The position numbers and the translations under genes are program-made. From contig CAYMWP010000018.1 in the NCBI GenBank assembly GCA_964393895.1, forward strand, positions 1 through 47,221: a stretch of 47,221 nucleotides of DNA. Direction: 5' to 3'. The number at the start of each line of letters is the position of its first letter. Positions within the stretch are counted from its first letter, which is position 1. The notes below the pieces were generated by a model. That model worked only from the letters and a program-made list of their open reading frames with translations. It was not told the origin of the DNA and made no database searches. The DNA is from B4-G1 sp964393895. Its GTDB lineage: Bacteria > Chloroflexota > Anaerolineae > B4-G1. Below, piece by piece: positions 28,327 to 36,957 of the stretch.

Positions 28327-29552
28327 TCCCTCTGCTGAAACTAATCGTCGTATTCGCCGGCATCGTCCTGCTGCTGGCCCGTAAGTGGAACCTGGGGCTG
28401 GTGCTCATGCTCGCCTCCGTGGCGACCGGCCTCCTGTTCGTCCATCCCCTCCCAGAGATCGGGCGCGACATTCTGCTGACTGCCGTTGACCCGCTCACTC
28501 TGCGACTGGTGCTGGCCGTCGTGCTGATCATGATCCTGGCGGAGCTGCTGCGCCAGACCTCTGGACTAGAGGGAATGATCAAAGCGCTTCAAGAGCTGAT
28601 CTCCAATGGACGCATCGTCATCGCTGCGCTCCCAGCGCTGGTTGGGCTTCTGCCAATGGTCGGTGGAGCCGTGTTCTCGGCTCCGCTGGTGGACGAGGTG
28701 GGCGACCGACTGGGAGCGAGTGAGGAGCGCAAGACCTTTGTCAACTACTGGTTCCGTCACATCTGGGAGCCCATCTTCCCCCTCTACCCCTCCCTGCTCC
28801 TGGCGGCCCAAATGCTGGATCTGACGACCACCCAACTGGCGCGGGCGACGTGGCCGCTGACGGTAGCAGCAGTGACAGGAGGGTTGCTGTTCGGGCTGAT
28901 AGGGATACCACGGCGCAGTTCCCAAGACCCGTCCCCAGCGCTTCACGCGCAAAGCCTGCGCGCTCTGGCGATGAGCATCTGGCCCATTGCGCTCGTCGTC
29001 ATTCTCTCGCTCATTCTTCCCGTTGATGAGCGGCTGACCTTGATCATCAGCCTGGTGGTGACCATCACGCTGCTGATGGCGATCAAGCGCGTACCGTCAC
29101 GCGACCTGAAGGAGATACTGCGTCGGCGCATCCCCTGGAAAACAGTGATCATCATCTTTGGCGCATTGACCTTTCAGAGAGCGCTGGAGAACAGCGATGC
29201 CATCACCGCTACTTCGGATGCCCTGACCGACCTCCACATCCCAGTGGTATTGGCTACCTTTGCAGTGCCCTTCCTCTCTGGCTTGCTGACCGGTCTGATG
29301 TCAGCCGCTTACACCATCGGTTTTCCCGTGGTACTGCCATTGGTGGTTGGGGATGGAGGGACCATCGCACCTGGATGGGTGATCTGGCTGCTGGCGGGAG
29401 GCTTCCTGGGAACAATGCTCTCGCCCATGCACCTCTGCCTGGCGCTGACCCGCGTCTACTTCAAGGCCGGGTGGTGGCCGGTCTACCGCTTGATCGTCCC
29501 ATCCGTCCTCCTGGTGGCGGCGACCGCAATCACACTTTTACTCTCGGCATAA
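28323..29552 (+). CDS. DUF401-family membrane permease
   Basis: Integral membrane protein of the DUF401 family (ion-transporter superfamily; substrate unknown, organic acids suspected). The GTG start at 28323 overlaps the preceding stop by 4 bases and has AAAGGAG 5 bases upstream; the open frame back to 28026 is a shadow. About ten helices in 409 residues. The family signature GLLPMVGGAVFSAPLVDE near residues 108-125, then RKTFVNYWFRHIWEP, is well preserved, as is the second repeat-half PFLSGLLTGLMSAAYTIGFP. It is followed 59 bases later by a lactate-permease-type gene, hinting at a small-acid uptake theme. Confidence 0.85.
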   Translation: MIPLLKLIVVFAGIVLLLARKWNLGLVLMLASVATGLLFVHPLPEIGRDILLTAVDPLTLRLVLAVVLIMILAELLRQTSGLEGMIKALQELISNGRIVIAALPALVGLLPMVGGAVFSAPLVDEVGDRLGASEERKTFVNYWFRHIWEPIFPLYPSLLLAAQMLDLTTTQLARATWPLTVAAVTGGLLFGLIGIPRRSSQDPSPALHAQSLRALAMSIWPIALVVILSLILPVDERLTLIISLVVTITLLMAIKRVPSRDLKEILRRRIPWKTVIIIFGALTFQRALENSDAITATSDALTDLHIPVVLATFAVPFLSGLLTGLMSAAYTIGFPVVLPLVVGDGGTIAPGWVIWLLAGGFLGTMLSPMHLCLALTRVYFKAGWWPVYRLIVPSVLLVAATAITLLLSA

Positions 29553-29611
29553 CGCCGCTATTTGTAAACCTGATAGGGCATGCCCCACATTTCAAGCTAT
29601 TGAGGAGATAC

Positions 29612-31198
29612 GTGATCACTTTGCCATCCCCGCTCTCCAATTTTCTCGATTGGCTCCTGGCCCTCGCCCCCATCTTGGTAGTTCTCGTCCTGATGCTGCG
29701 TTTCCGCTGGGGCGGGGCACAAGCCGGAGCGGTTGGGTGGCTCGTGGCGCTGCTGGCGGCCGTGCTCCGCTTCGGCGCAGGGTGGCAAGTGCTGGCCTAC
29801 GCCCAATTGAAGGGCCTGCTACTGACGTTCTTTGTGCTCTACATCATCTGGACCGCGCTGCTCTTTTACCGCGTCAACGCCGAGGCTGGCGCGCTCTCCG
29901 CCATCGGCGCAGGGCTGCCCCGCCTCACCCCTGATCGGGGACTGCAGGCGCTGCTCCTGGCCTGGATATTTGGCGCTTTCCTGCAAGGGGTGAGTGGGTT
30001 CGGCGTGCCGGTGGCCATCGTCGCGCCCCTGCTGGTGGGACTTGGTTTCCCACCGGTGGCTGCCGTCGTCATCACCTCGGTGGGACACTCCTGGGCCGTC
30101 ACCTTTGGTTCTCTCGGCTCCTCATTCTACGCCCTCATCGGCGCGACCGGGCGCAGCGGAGAAGAGTTGGCCCCCTGGTGCGCGTTGATGTTGGGACTGG
30201 CCTGCCTCGGCTGCGGGGCGGGTGCGCTGTGGGCGGCGGGAGGCGGGCGCACACTGCGCTCGAACCTGGCTCCGTTGCTCGTCATTGGATTGGTGATGGC
30301 CGGAGTTCAATTCCTCGTCGTCACCAACGGAATGTGGTCTATCGGCGCGCTGGCGGGGGGCTTGGCCGGGCTGGCGGCCGGGGTGGCGTGGGCGCGGTTG
30401 GGACGCGGGTCGGCGGTATGCGCGGATCGCGCCGGAACGGGATCTGTGGATCGTTCTGAAGGAATGCCACTCGGCTGGGCGTTATTCCCCTACGCCCTCT
30501 TGGTCGCTTTGGTGCTGACCGCCAGGCTGATCCCACCCGTCCGCGATTTCTTGGGGCAAGTGGTCATCCAGGTCGAGTTCCCGGAACTGACCACGGCCCA
30601 GGGCTGGACGACGCCGGCTGGAACGGGCCGCGCCATCAACCTGTTCGGCCACGCCGGGGCCCTGCTGGCCTACGCTGCCATTATCACCTATGCCCTGTTT
30701 CACCGGCAAGGACGCTACCCTGCTGGCACAGCGCGCCGCATCGCGCGAACCGTTGCGCAAAAGGCAACCAGCTCCAGCCTGGGGATAGCGGCCATGGTGG
30801 GCATGGCGCTGACAATGGAGCACGCCGGTATGACGCACCTGCTGGCCCAGACAGTGGCGCGGGTGGCCGGGCCGCTCTTCCCTCTGGTATCTCCGTTCAT
30901 TGGCGTGCTGGGCGCCTTTATGACCGGTTCCAACACCAACTCCAACGTCGTCTTTGGCCGCTTGCAGCAACAGGTAGCGGCCCTGGTCGGCGTCAGCCCG
31001 CTCGTCGTTCTGGGCGCGCAGACGGCGGGTGGGGCGCTTGGCTCAATGTTCGCCCCATCCAAGATCATCGTCGGATGTAGCACGGTGGGCTTGGGAGGCA
31101 GGGAAGGGCCTGTGCTGCGCGCTACGATACGCTACTCCCTGACCATCGTGGCCGGCCTGGCCCTGGCGACCATCGTGGCGACCTACTGTTTGCCTTAA
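29612..31198 (+). CDS. L-lactate permease family transporter
   Basis: LctP-type secondary transporter predicted to import lactate or a related hydroxy-acid with protons. The GTG at 29612 is preceded by GAGGAGA; upstream open frame from 29375 overlaps the DUF401 gene. 528 residues with about 12-13 helices, normal for LctP (about 530-560). Family segments: GAFLQGVSGFGVPVAIVAPLL near 127, SVGHSWAVTFGSLGSSFYAL near 158 and the C-terminal FMTGSNTNSNVVFGRLQQQ near 441 with QTAGGALGSMFAPSKI near 470. It is followed 19 bases later by a DUF2877 gene. Glycolate is a known alternative substrate in this family. Confidence 0.87.
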   Translation: MITLPSPLSNFLDWLLALAPILVVLVLMLRFRWGGAQAGAVGWLVALLAAVLRFGAGWQVLAYAQLKGLLLTFFVLYIIWTALLFYRVNAEAGALSAIGAGLPRLTPDRGLQALLLAWIFGAFLQGVSGFGVPVAIVAPLLVGLGFPPVAAVVITSVGHSWAVTFGSLGSSFYALIGATGRSGEELAPWCALMLGLACLGCGAGALWAAGGGRTLRSNLAPLLVIGLVMAGVQFLVVTNGMWSIGALAGGLAGLAAGVAWARLGRGSAVCADRAGTGSVDRSEGMPLGWALFPYALLVALVLTARLIPPVRDFLGQVVIQVEFPELTTAQGWTTPAGTGRAINLFGHAGALLAYAAIITYALFHRQGRYPAGTARRIARTVAQKATSSSLGIAAMVGMALTMEHAGMTHLLAQTVARVAGPLFPLVSPFIGVLGAFMTGSNTNSNVVFGRLQQQVAALVGVSPLVVLGAQTAGGALGSMFAPSKIIVGCSTVGLGGREGPVLRATIRYSLTIVAGLALATIVATYCLP

Positions 31199-31217
31199 CC
31201 GGCGTGGAGGTTGTGGC

Positions 31218-32150
31218 GTGAGAGCTCGTACCTGTGCCCGTTCGATCAGCCGGCCGGTGTGGGAGCGGTTGCAGGCGAGATTGCCCCCCGCCCGCGTCCT
31301 GGCCGTCTTTGAGCGCGCCTGTGACCTGGCGACCGCCGGCGGCGACGTGATCGCCCTGGTGACTCCCCAGATCGGCGATGGGCCGCTGAACGTCGTGCTG
31401 GAGGAAAAAGATCATAGCTTTGCCGGGTTTGAGCCGGGAACGCCGGCCTGGTTGGAGGGAGGACGACTGCATATCGGAGGGCTGGTGGTAGAGCTGGATG
31501 GGGCCGCGCTCTGGGAGCCGCGCCCCGACTGGGAGAGCCTGCGGGCCGGCCGGGAAGACTTGGTAGATCGTCTGCCCCTCCTGCGCGCCCTTGCCCTGCG
31601 CCACGCCCCCGCAGGCAGCCTGCTGACCCTCACGTCCACACCGGCGGGCGGACCCGGCGCCGCGTTCGACCCGGCGCGGGAGGCCATAGAGACTCTGCGA
31701 ACAGGATGGGAGAACGATGCCGCCCGGTTGCAGGCCGGAGCAATCCGGTTAGCGGGCCTGGGAGGCGGTCTCACCCCATCCGGCGACGACTTTCTCACCG
31801 GCCTGATGCTCTGGGGCTGGCTGGCCCATCCTGACCCCAGCTACCTCTGCCATCTGTTGGCCCAGGCGGCCGCCCCGCGCACCACGACCCTCTCGGCGGC
31901 CTTGCTGTGGGCGGCGGCGCGGGGCGAGTGCAGTGCGGCCTGGCACGCGTTGCTGGCGGCGCTCTGGCAGGGGAGCGACGAAGAGATCGCCGGGGCCGTG
32001 CCGGGCGTGCTGGCCCACGGCGCTACCTCCGGTGCGGACGCGTTGGCGGGGTTCCTCTGGCTTGGACTTTTCAGGGACGCGGATTTTGTCCCCAAAATAC
32101 CGATGGGCAGCGGGCGCATAGTTTGCGCAAGAATCACCGTTGAACTATAA
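31218..32150 (+). CDS. DUF2877 (AllH-like) protein
   Basis: Soluble protein of 310 residues. The DUF2877 hallmark GLGGGLTPSGDDFLTGLM lies at about 178-195, and a C-terminal HGATSGADALAGFLWLGL segment is also typical. In enterobacteria the DUF2877 member AllH (YlbF) is part of an oxamate carbamoyltransferase in allantoin breakdown, working with FdrA and AllG; neither partner is seen in this window. GTG start with GGAGG 7 bases upstream. It sits immediately behind a lactate-type permease and may act on a small carbamoylated or oxo-acid compound; that is inference. A deaminase for purines lies 5 kb downstream, which may or may not be related. Confidence 0.75.
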   Translation: MRARTCARSISRPVWERLQARLPPARVLAVFERACDLATAGGDVIALVTPQIGDGPLNVVLEEKDHSFAGFEPGTPAWLEGGRLHIGGLVVELDGAALWEPRPDWESLRAGREDLVDRLPLLRALALRHAPAGSLLTLTSTPAGGPGAAFDPAREAIETLRTGWENDAARLQAGAIRLAGLGGGLTPSGDDFLTGLMLWGWLAHPDPSYLCHLLAQAAAPRTTTLSAALLWAAARGECSAAWHALLAALWQGSDEEIAGAVPGVLAHGATSGADALAGFLWLGLFRDADFVPKIPMGSGRIVCARITVEL

Positions 32151-32151
32151 T
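32123..32151 (+). promoter_or_regulatory. Promoter inside the end of the DUF2877 gene
   Basis: TTGCGC (32123-32128), 17 bases, TATAAT (32146-32151). The perfect -10 and correct spacing suggest a separate start of transcription for the 32203-36886 run. The same TTGCGC/17/TAnAAT pattern recurs at 40160-40188. Confidence 0.5.
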
Positions 32152-32202
32152 GGGACAAATCAGCCGCCACCCTTTTTCACAAGCTCTCAAGGAAGGAGCA
32201 AG

Positions 32203-32715
32203 ATGGGATTTCTCGATTTCCTCACCTCGACCAAACGCCCCCCGGCCGGGACGCCGGTGCTGTCCCCCCAGGAGGTGCTGGATAGGCTCTTGAGCCTCAA
32301 CCGGCCCACCGCTCCATACCAATTGGTGGACGGTGCGGCGGAGAACGTGGACCTGATCGCCGAGTGGAAGATCGTGGATGCGCAGTGGTACCAGGTGTTC
32401 GCCAAAGCAGGGTTGTCCAAAGTCTTCAAGATCTATCTGAAACTCGACCCCCAGGCCCACCAGGTACGGGCGATGGATCGGGAGTACACGGTCTCCTGGA
32501 GCGCCGGTGTGCCGACGCTCTCGCTGGCCGTCAGCGCCTTCCGAGGCCAGACCCAGGCAGTGGAATTCGGCGCGGCCTATGCGTTCACGGAAGAACTCGC
32601 GCCGGGGCAAGTGTACAAATACCGCTTTAGCACCAAAGAGATAAAACAGCCGATCCAGGAAGCGGTGATAGCTTGCGGGTGGATGTACAAGGGAGTCGCG
32701 TTCGGCAAGCTGTGA
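32203..32715 (+). CDS. Conserved small protein of unknown function
   Basis: 170-residue soluble protein; ATG 32203 follows a good GGAAGGAG site. No signal peptide or helices. Well-conserved-looking features are an EWKIVDAQWYQVFAKAGLSK segment (about 48-67), an alternating-polarity beta-rich middle (FKIYLKLD, YTVSWSAG), and a C-terminal YRFSTKEIKQPIQEA followed by GW-YKGVAFGKL. From memory, similar uncharacterised proteins exist in Actinobacteria, but I assign no function. Its stop overlaps the GTG of the deacetylase gene by 4 bases, so translation is probably coupled. Confidence 0.7.
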   Translation: MGFLDFLTSTKRPPAGTPVLSPQEVLDRLLSLNRPTAPYQLVDGAAENVDLIAEWKIVDAQWYQVFAKAGLSKVFKIYLKLDPQAHQVRAMDREYTVSWSAGVPTLSLAVSAFRGQTQAVEFGAAYAFTEELAPGQVYKYRFSTKEIKQPIQEAVIACGWMYKGVAFGKL

Positions 32716-33479
32716 CCCACGCGCAATCTCGGCGAGACGCCTCGCAAAGGAAGCGCAGAATCGGCGCAGCCTCGTTCGCGCTAATACTCGTCATGGCTAT
32801 ATCGTCATTTCTCCAACCGGATTGGATCGTTGCCATATTGGCGCAGCGCTCGCCTCAAGTGGTCTATTTTGTCGAGACCGAGGAGCCGGCCGTGGCCCTC
32901 ACGATTGACGATGGGCCGGACGGCGTCGCGACGCCTAAAATCCTGGACGCGCTCGAGCAACACGAAGCACGCGCCACCTTCTTCCTGGTCACGGACCACA
33001 TACCCGGAAACGAACAAGTCGTCCGCCGCATCGTGGAGGAGGGCCACGAGTTGGCGAACCACCTCACCGCCGACGAACCGAGCATTGCGCTCGCGCCCTC
33101 GGATTTTGAGGAACAACTGTTACAGGCGCACGACGCGCTTTCCCAGTATTCGGACGGCCCTCAGCCCATTCGCTGGTTCCGCCCCGGGTCGGGCTGGTAC
33201 AACGGCACAATGCTCTCGATCCTGGACAAGCACGGCTACCAATGCGCCCTCGGCTCCGTCTACCCTTTCGACCCACAGATTCCCTCTTCGTGGTTCGCGA
33301 CGCACTATATCCTGTCGAACGCTCGACCCGGCTCAATCATCGTCCTCCACGATTATGAAAAACGAGGCGAGCGTACAGCCGCAGCTCTCGCCACGATACT
33401 GCCGGAGCTGAATAGCCGTGGCTTTCGCGTGATCACTCTATCCGAGTTGCTGGATTGGCAACCCACAAACGAAGAGTAG
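32712..33479 (+). CDS. Polysaccharide deacetylase (NodB homology domain), membrane-anchored
   Basis: Carbohydrate esterase family 4-type enzyme expected to remove N- or O-acetyl groups from an extracytoplasmic glycan. Start GTG 32712 overlaps the previous stop (GTGA). A single N-terminal hydrophobic segment at about 18-33 acts as signal anchor. NodB motifs: TIDDGPD at 64-70 (D66, D67), the metal site H117-x3-D121 in ANHLTAD, RWFRPGSGWYN at 154-164, and the C-terminal IIVLHD at 209-214 (H213, D214). The canonical motif 2 is HSxxH; the HLTAD form seen here occurs in a recognised subgroup. 255 residues, normal. A fragment resembling its last residues occurs again just downstream (33524-33577). 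Confidence 0.85.
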   Translation: MTHAQSRRDASQRKRRIGAASFALILVMAISSFLQPDWIVAILAQRSPQVVYFVETEEPAVALTIDDGPDGVATPKILDALEQHEARATFFLVTDHIPGNEQVVRRIVEEGHELANHLTADEPSIALAPSDFEEQLLQAHDALSQYSDGPQPIRWFRPGSGWYNGTMLSILDKHGYQCALGSVYPFDPQIPSSWFATHYILSNARPGSIIVLHDYEKRGERTAAALATILPELNSRGFRVITLSELLDWQPTNEE

Positions 33480-33523
33480 GGCGATTTTGCTAACCGCCGC
33501 GAGATCGGCCCCATCTGACCTAC

Positions 33524-33577
33524 AGACTTTCCGAGTTGTTCGATTTGGAATCCATAGACAGCGAGGGAGGGAAATAG
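33524..33577 (+). pseudogene. Possible remnant of a second deacetylase C-terminus
   Basis: Open stretch reading RLSELFDLESIDSEGGK-stop resembles the end of the upstream deacetylase (TLSELLDWQPTNEE-stop), and the DNA is similar too (both contain TCCGAGTTG followed by GATT and a CCA). It is too short to be functional and is closed upstream by a stop at about 33491. It may be the scar of a tandem duplication or recombination. Short length makes chance similarity possible. Confidence 0.35.
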
Positions 33578-33578
33578 T

Positions 33579-36107
33579 ATGAAGAGAAAACTGCGAGGGC
33601 TCAAACACCGGGCCATCCAGCTTGACTTTAGCCTCTACCGGGTTGACGTGCCCATCCGCGACATCTCTGATATGGAACTGAGCGTGGTAGACGTCTGGCC
33701 GGAGGGAGCGGAAAAGGCGATAATGTTCATACACGGCTACGCTGGCTGCGCCGAAACGTGGGAATACCAGGTCAACCACTTTGCGCGCAGCTATCGCGTC
33801 GTGGTGCCTGACCTGCGCGGCCACGGTCAGAGCGACGCCCCTTTCACCGCGTACACCATGTCCGAGTTGGTGGATGACATAAACACGGTAGCGGACGCGC
33901 TCGGCCTGCCGGAGAAATTCATCCTGGCCGGCCATTCCTTCGGCGGCTCGATCTGCGTCGAGTACGCCAACGCGTGCCCCGAGCGATTGGAAAAGCTGAT
34001 ACTGATCGCGACCGCTGGCGAGTACCCCCTGCCACGCGGGGCTTCCCTGCTCTCCCGCGTGCCGACGGCCGCCTTCCGCCCCTGGTGGAAGTACCGCCCC
34101 CGCTGGAACGCCGAGCCTCACGTCCTGAAGCGCATGATGCTGAACAACATGCGTCGCTGGCAGGGCTGGCCGCTGCTGCAAAACATCAGCACGCCCACGC
34201 TCGTCATCACCGGCGAGCGAGACCGCTACTTCCCCCGTCACGTCTTTGAAAGGATAGGCGAGATGGTGCCGGGAGCCGAGGTCATTGACGTGGGCGCGTC
34301 CAAGCACAAGGTCCAGCTCGAACGCCACCAGGCGGTCAACCGGGCCATCGAGCGTTTCATCGGCCAGGAAGGAGAGGGGCGGCGTATCTCCTGGCGCGAG
34401 CAGACCGCCCGCTCGAATCTGCCGGAGCATCGCCCCTGGCTCAAGAGCTATGGCAAACAGACGCCGCCCACGGTCCCCATTCCGCGCCAGCCGCTGCATC
34501 GCTTCCTGGAAGCGGCGGCGGATAATGTTCCCAAGCAAACGGCGACCGTGTTCTACGGCTCCAAACTGACTTACCAGCAACTCGAAGGACAGGTCAACCA
34601 GTTCGCCCACGCGCTGCACGGACTGGGCATCGAGCCGGGGGGCCGCGTCATGGTAGTGTTGCCCAACATGCCGCAGATGATCGTCGCCTACTATGCCACG
34701 CTCAAGATCGGCGGTGTGGTGGTGCTCCCTAACCCTGACGCCGACGGCGCGGCCATCATTGGGCAGATCGAGCAAACCGGAGCCCAGGTGCTCGTCACAT
34801 TGAGAGAGTTTGGCGGGCTGGCGCTGGCCGCGCAGGCGCAGGCTACGTACGCACGATCAACGTCCGCCCTCACCGTCGTCTTTGCCGACGTCCGCGAGGC
34901 CGTCTCCTCCTCCATCTACCGCGAACTCGTGGCCCGTTGGGAGGCGGCCGGCCTGGGCGAACAGATCAAGGCCGACAGGAGCTATGGGGGACATCTTATG
35001 CGGCGCTTGATGATGGATGCCCCCCGCCAGCCCCCTGACGTCGAGGTCTCCCCCGACGACCTGGCCGCCATCCTCTACACCAGCGGCACCACCGACGAAC
35101 CCAAGGGAGTGCGCCTGACCCACGCCAACCTAGTCGCCAACGCGATCCAGACCCGCCACTGGATTCCCGACCTGAACTATGGCCGGGAGACCTTTTTAGC
35201 CGTTCTCCCGCTGACGCACAGTTATGGTATGACCACGGCTATGAACATCCCGGTCGCCATGGGCGCGACGATCGTGCTGCTGCCCGTTTTCGAACTGGGG
35301 CAGGTGCTCAGCCACATCAAGCAGTACAAACCGACCATCTTTCCCGGCGTCCCTTCGATCTATATGGCCATCAATCAGTCCCCCAACGCGCGCTCCTACG
35401 GGCTGTCGTCCATCAAGGCCTGCATCAGCGGCGCGGCCCCACTCCCCGTCGAGGTGCAGGAAGCTTTCGAGAAACTCACGCGCGGGCGCCTGGTCGAAGG
35501 ATACGGGTTGACGGAGGCCGCTCCTGTGACCCACGCCAACCCGCTCGAAGGCAGCGGCAAGGTCGGCTCCATCGGCATCCCCATCCCCAATACCGACGCC
35601 AAGATCGTGGACTTGATGACCGGCGCCGATCTCCCCGTTGGCCAGATCGGCGAATTGCTCGTCAAAGGGCCGCAGGTCATGCCGGGTTACTGGGATGAGG
35701 AGGATGACGACCCCGAGTCCGTGCTCAAAGACGGCTGGCTCCACACAGGCGACGTGGCCGTGATGGACGATGACGGCTACTTCCAGATCATCAGCCGCAA
35801 GCGGGATACGATCCTGGCCGGCGATTACAGCGTTTACCCGCGCGACGTGGAGGAGGTGCTCTACGAGAACAGCAAGGTGATGGAGGTTGCCGTCGTGGGC
35901 ATCGCCGGTGGGGAGAGCGGGCAGAGGATCAAAGCGTTCGTGGTGCCCCGCCCCGGCACCGACCTCTCCAAAGACGAGCTGCTTTGCCTGTGCCGCCGCC
36001 GTCTGGAAGAGTACGCCGTCCCGTGGGACATCGAGTTCCGCCAGGAGCTGCCCAAATCGTTCGTGGGCAAAGTGCTGCGCCGTATGCTGGTCGAGGAGCA
36101 GAGATGA
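33579..36107 (+). CDS. Alpha/beta-hydrolase--acyl-CoA synthetase (AMP-ligase) fusion
   Basis: Two-domain cytosolic protein of 842 residues. Residues about 30-265 are an alpha/beta-hydrolase with oxyanion loop HGYAG (52-56), nucleophile S120 in GHSFGG, acid D215 in GERD and a candidate His at 243 or 250. Residues about 305-842 are an ANL-family adenylate-forming enzyme with P-loop YTSGTTDEPKG near 500, VEGYGLTEA near 640, LHTGD near 722 and the C-terminal catalytic Lys in SFVGKVLRR near 831. It should activate a carboxylic acid to acyl-AMP/acyl-CoA, with the hydrolase acting on the related ester or thioester (inference). GAGGGAG precedes ATG 33579. It overlaps the FAH gene by 4 bases. OleBC olefin-pathway fusions have a similar order, but OleB uses an Asp nucleophile, not Ser. 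Confidence 0.87.
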   Translation: MKRKLRGLKHRAIQLDFSLYRVDVPIRDISDMELSVVDVWPEGAEKAIMFIHGYAGCAETWEYQVNHFARSYRVVVPDLRGHGQSDAPFTAYTMSELVDDINTVADALGLPEKFILAGHSFGGSICVEYANACPERLEKLILIATAGEYPLPRGASLLSRVPTAAFRPWWKYRPRWNAEPHVLKRMMLNNMRRWQGWPLLQNISTPTLVITGERDRYFPRHVFERIGEMVPGAEVIDVGASKHKVQLERHQAVNRAIERFIGQEGEGRRISWREQTARSNLPEHRPWLKSYGKQTPPTVPIPRQPLHRFLEAAADNVPKQTATVFYGSKLTYQQLEGQVNQFAHALHGLGIEPGGRVMVVLPNMPQMIVAYYATLKIGGVVVLPNPDADGAAIIGQIEQTGAQVLVTLREFGGLALAAQAQATYARSTSALTVVFADVREAVSSSIYRELVARWEAAGLGEQIKADRSYGGHLMRRLMMDAPRQPPDVEVSPDDLAAILYTSGTTDEPKGVRLTHANLVANAIQTRHWIPDLNYGRETFLAVLPLTHSYGMTTAMNIPVAMGATIVLLPVFELGQVLSHIKQYKPTIFPGVPSIYMAINQSPNARSYGLSSIKACISGAAPLPVEVQEAFEKLTRGRLVEGYGLTEAAPVTHANPLEGSGKVGSIGIPIPNTDAKIVDLMTGADLPVGQIGELLVKGPQVMPGYWDEEDDDPESVLKDGWLHTGDVAVMDDDGYFQIISRKRDTILAGDYSVYPRDVEEVLYENSKVMEVAVVGIAGGESGQRIKAFVVPRPGTDLSKDELLCLCRRRLEEYAVPWDIEFRQELPKSFVGKVLRRMLVEEQR

Positions 36108-36886
36108 AGATGGACCAAAACAGTCCCCGCCTAGTCCGTGTGGTCGTAGACGACAGCCCGCGCTGGGGAATGGTCGAGGATGAGCGGGTGTACGCCCTGG
36201 AGAGTGCGCCCTTCGGCGCCTACCGACGAGGCGCTGCCATCGGACGCCTGGCGAGCCTCCGATTGTTGGCCCCGGCGGAGCCATCCAAGATCATCTGTGT
36301 CGGCCTCAACTACCCGGCCCACGCCGACGAAGCCAACTGGGAAATGCCGTCCGAGCCGCTGCTGTTCTTCAAACCGCCCAGCAGTCTGATTGGACCAGGA
36401 GCGGACATCCTGATGCCGCCGCAATCGAGGCGGGTGGACTATGAGGCGGAATTGGCGGTCGTCGTGGGCCGGCGCTGCCGGAACGTGGCGGTGGAGGAGG
36501 CGTGGGATCACGTGCTGGGCGTGACATGCGGCAACGACGTCACCGCCCGTGACTTGCAGCGGCGCGACACCCTCTGGACGCGCGCCAAGGGGTTCGACAC
36601 CTTTTGCCCCTTGGGGCCGTGGCTCGTCACCGGGTTGAGCGAGCAGGACGTGGCCGACCTGGCGATCGTCTGCCGCGTGAACGGCGCAACTCGCCAGCTA
36701 GCGCGTACCAGCGAGATGGCCTTCTCCCCGGCCGAGCTGATCGCCTACGCCTCGTCCATCATGACGCTGGAGCCGGGCGACCTGTTCATGACCGGCACCC
36801 CGGCCGGCATCGGGCCCCTGGCGGCCGGCGACGTGGTCGAGGTGGAGGTGGAGGGTATCGGCGTGCTGCGCAACCCGGTGAAATAA
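36104..36886 (+). CDS. Fumarylacetoacetate hydrolase family protein
   Basis: Predicted metal-dependent hydrolase, isomerase or decarboxylase acting on a 2-oxo/acylpyruvate-type acid. ATG 36104 overlaps the preceding stop (ATGA) and follows GAGGAG; the open frame from 35984 is discarded. 260 residues. Family motifs: VGLNYPAHADEA near 66-77, metal ligands E114 and E116 in VDYEAELAVV and D145 in CGNDVTARD, substrate loop AKGFDTFCPLGPW, and FMTGTPAGIGP near 227-237. It is translationally coupled to the acyl-ligase fusion, so the two probably act on the same acid. Acylpyruvase and 2-hydroxyhepta-2,4-diene-1,7-dioate isomerase are both possible. Confidence 0.87.
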   Translation: MKMDQNSPRLVRVVVDDSPRWGMVEDERVYALESAPFGAYRRGAAIGRLASLRLLAPAEPSKIICVGLNYPAHADEANWEMPSEPLLFFKPPSSLIGPGADILMPPQSRRVDYEAELAVVVGRRCRNVAVEEAWDHVLGVTCGNDVTARDLQRRDTLWTRAKGFDTFCPLGPWLVTGLSEQDVADLAIVCRVNGATRQLARTSEMAFSPAELIAYASSIMTLEPGDLFMTGTPAGIGPLAAGDVVEVEVEGIGVLRNPVK

Positions 36887-36923
36887 CAGCCCACCAGTTG
36901 ATGCGCCCAGCCATCTTTGACTG

Positions 36924-36957
36924 AAGCGCCCTCGCCTCGCGCGGGGGCGCTTTTCTT
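36924..36957 (+). terminator. Intrinsic terminator of the 28-37 kb run
   Basis: A 12-bp stem (36924-36935 with 36941-36952, one G-T pair) around CTCGC is followed directly by TTTTCTT. Textbook rho-independent terminator 37 bases after the FAH stop codon. Confidence 0.9.

Noticed and set aside
33438..34775. 445-codon minus-strand open frame across the hydrolase domain
   Set aside because: Antisense to a gene with an intact catalytic triad; translation lacks domains.
33579..36107. OleBC olefin-biosynthesis fusion
   Set aside because: OleB-type hydrolases use an Asp nucleophile; here it is Ser in GHSFGG, and no OleA or OleD homologue is nearby.
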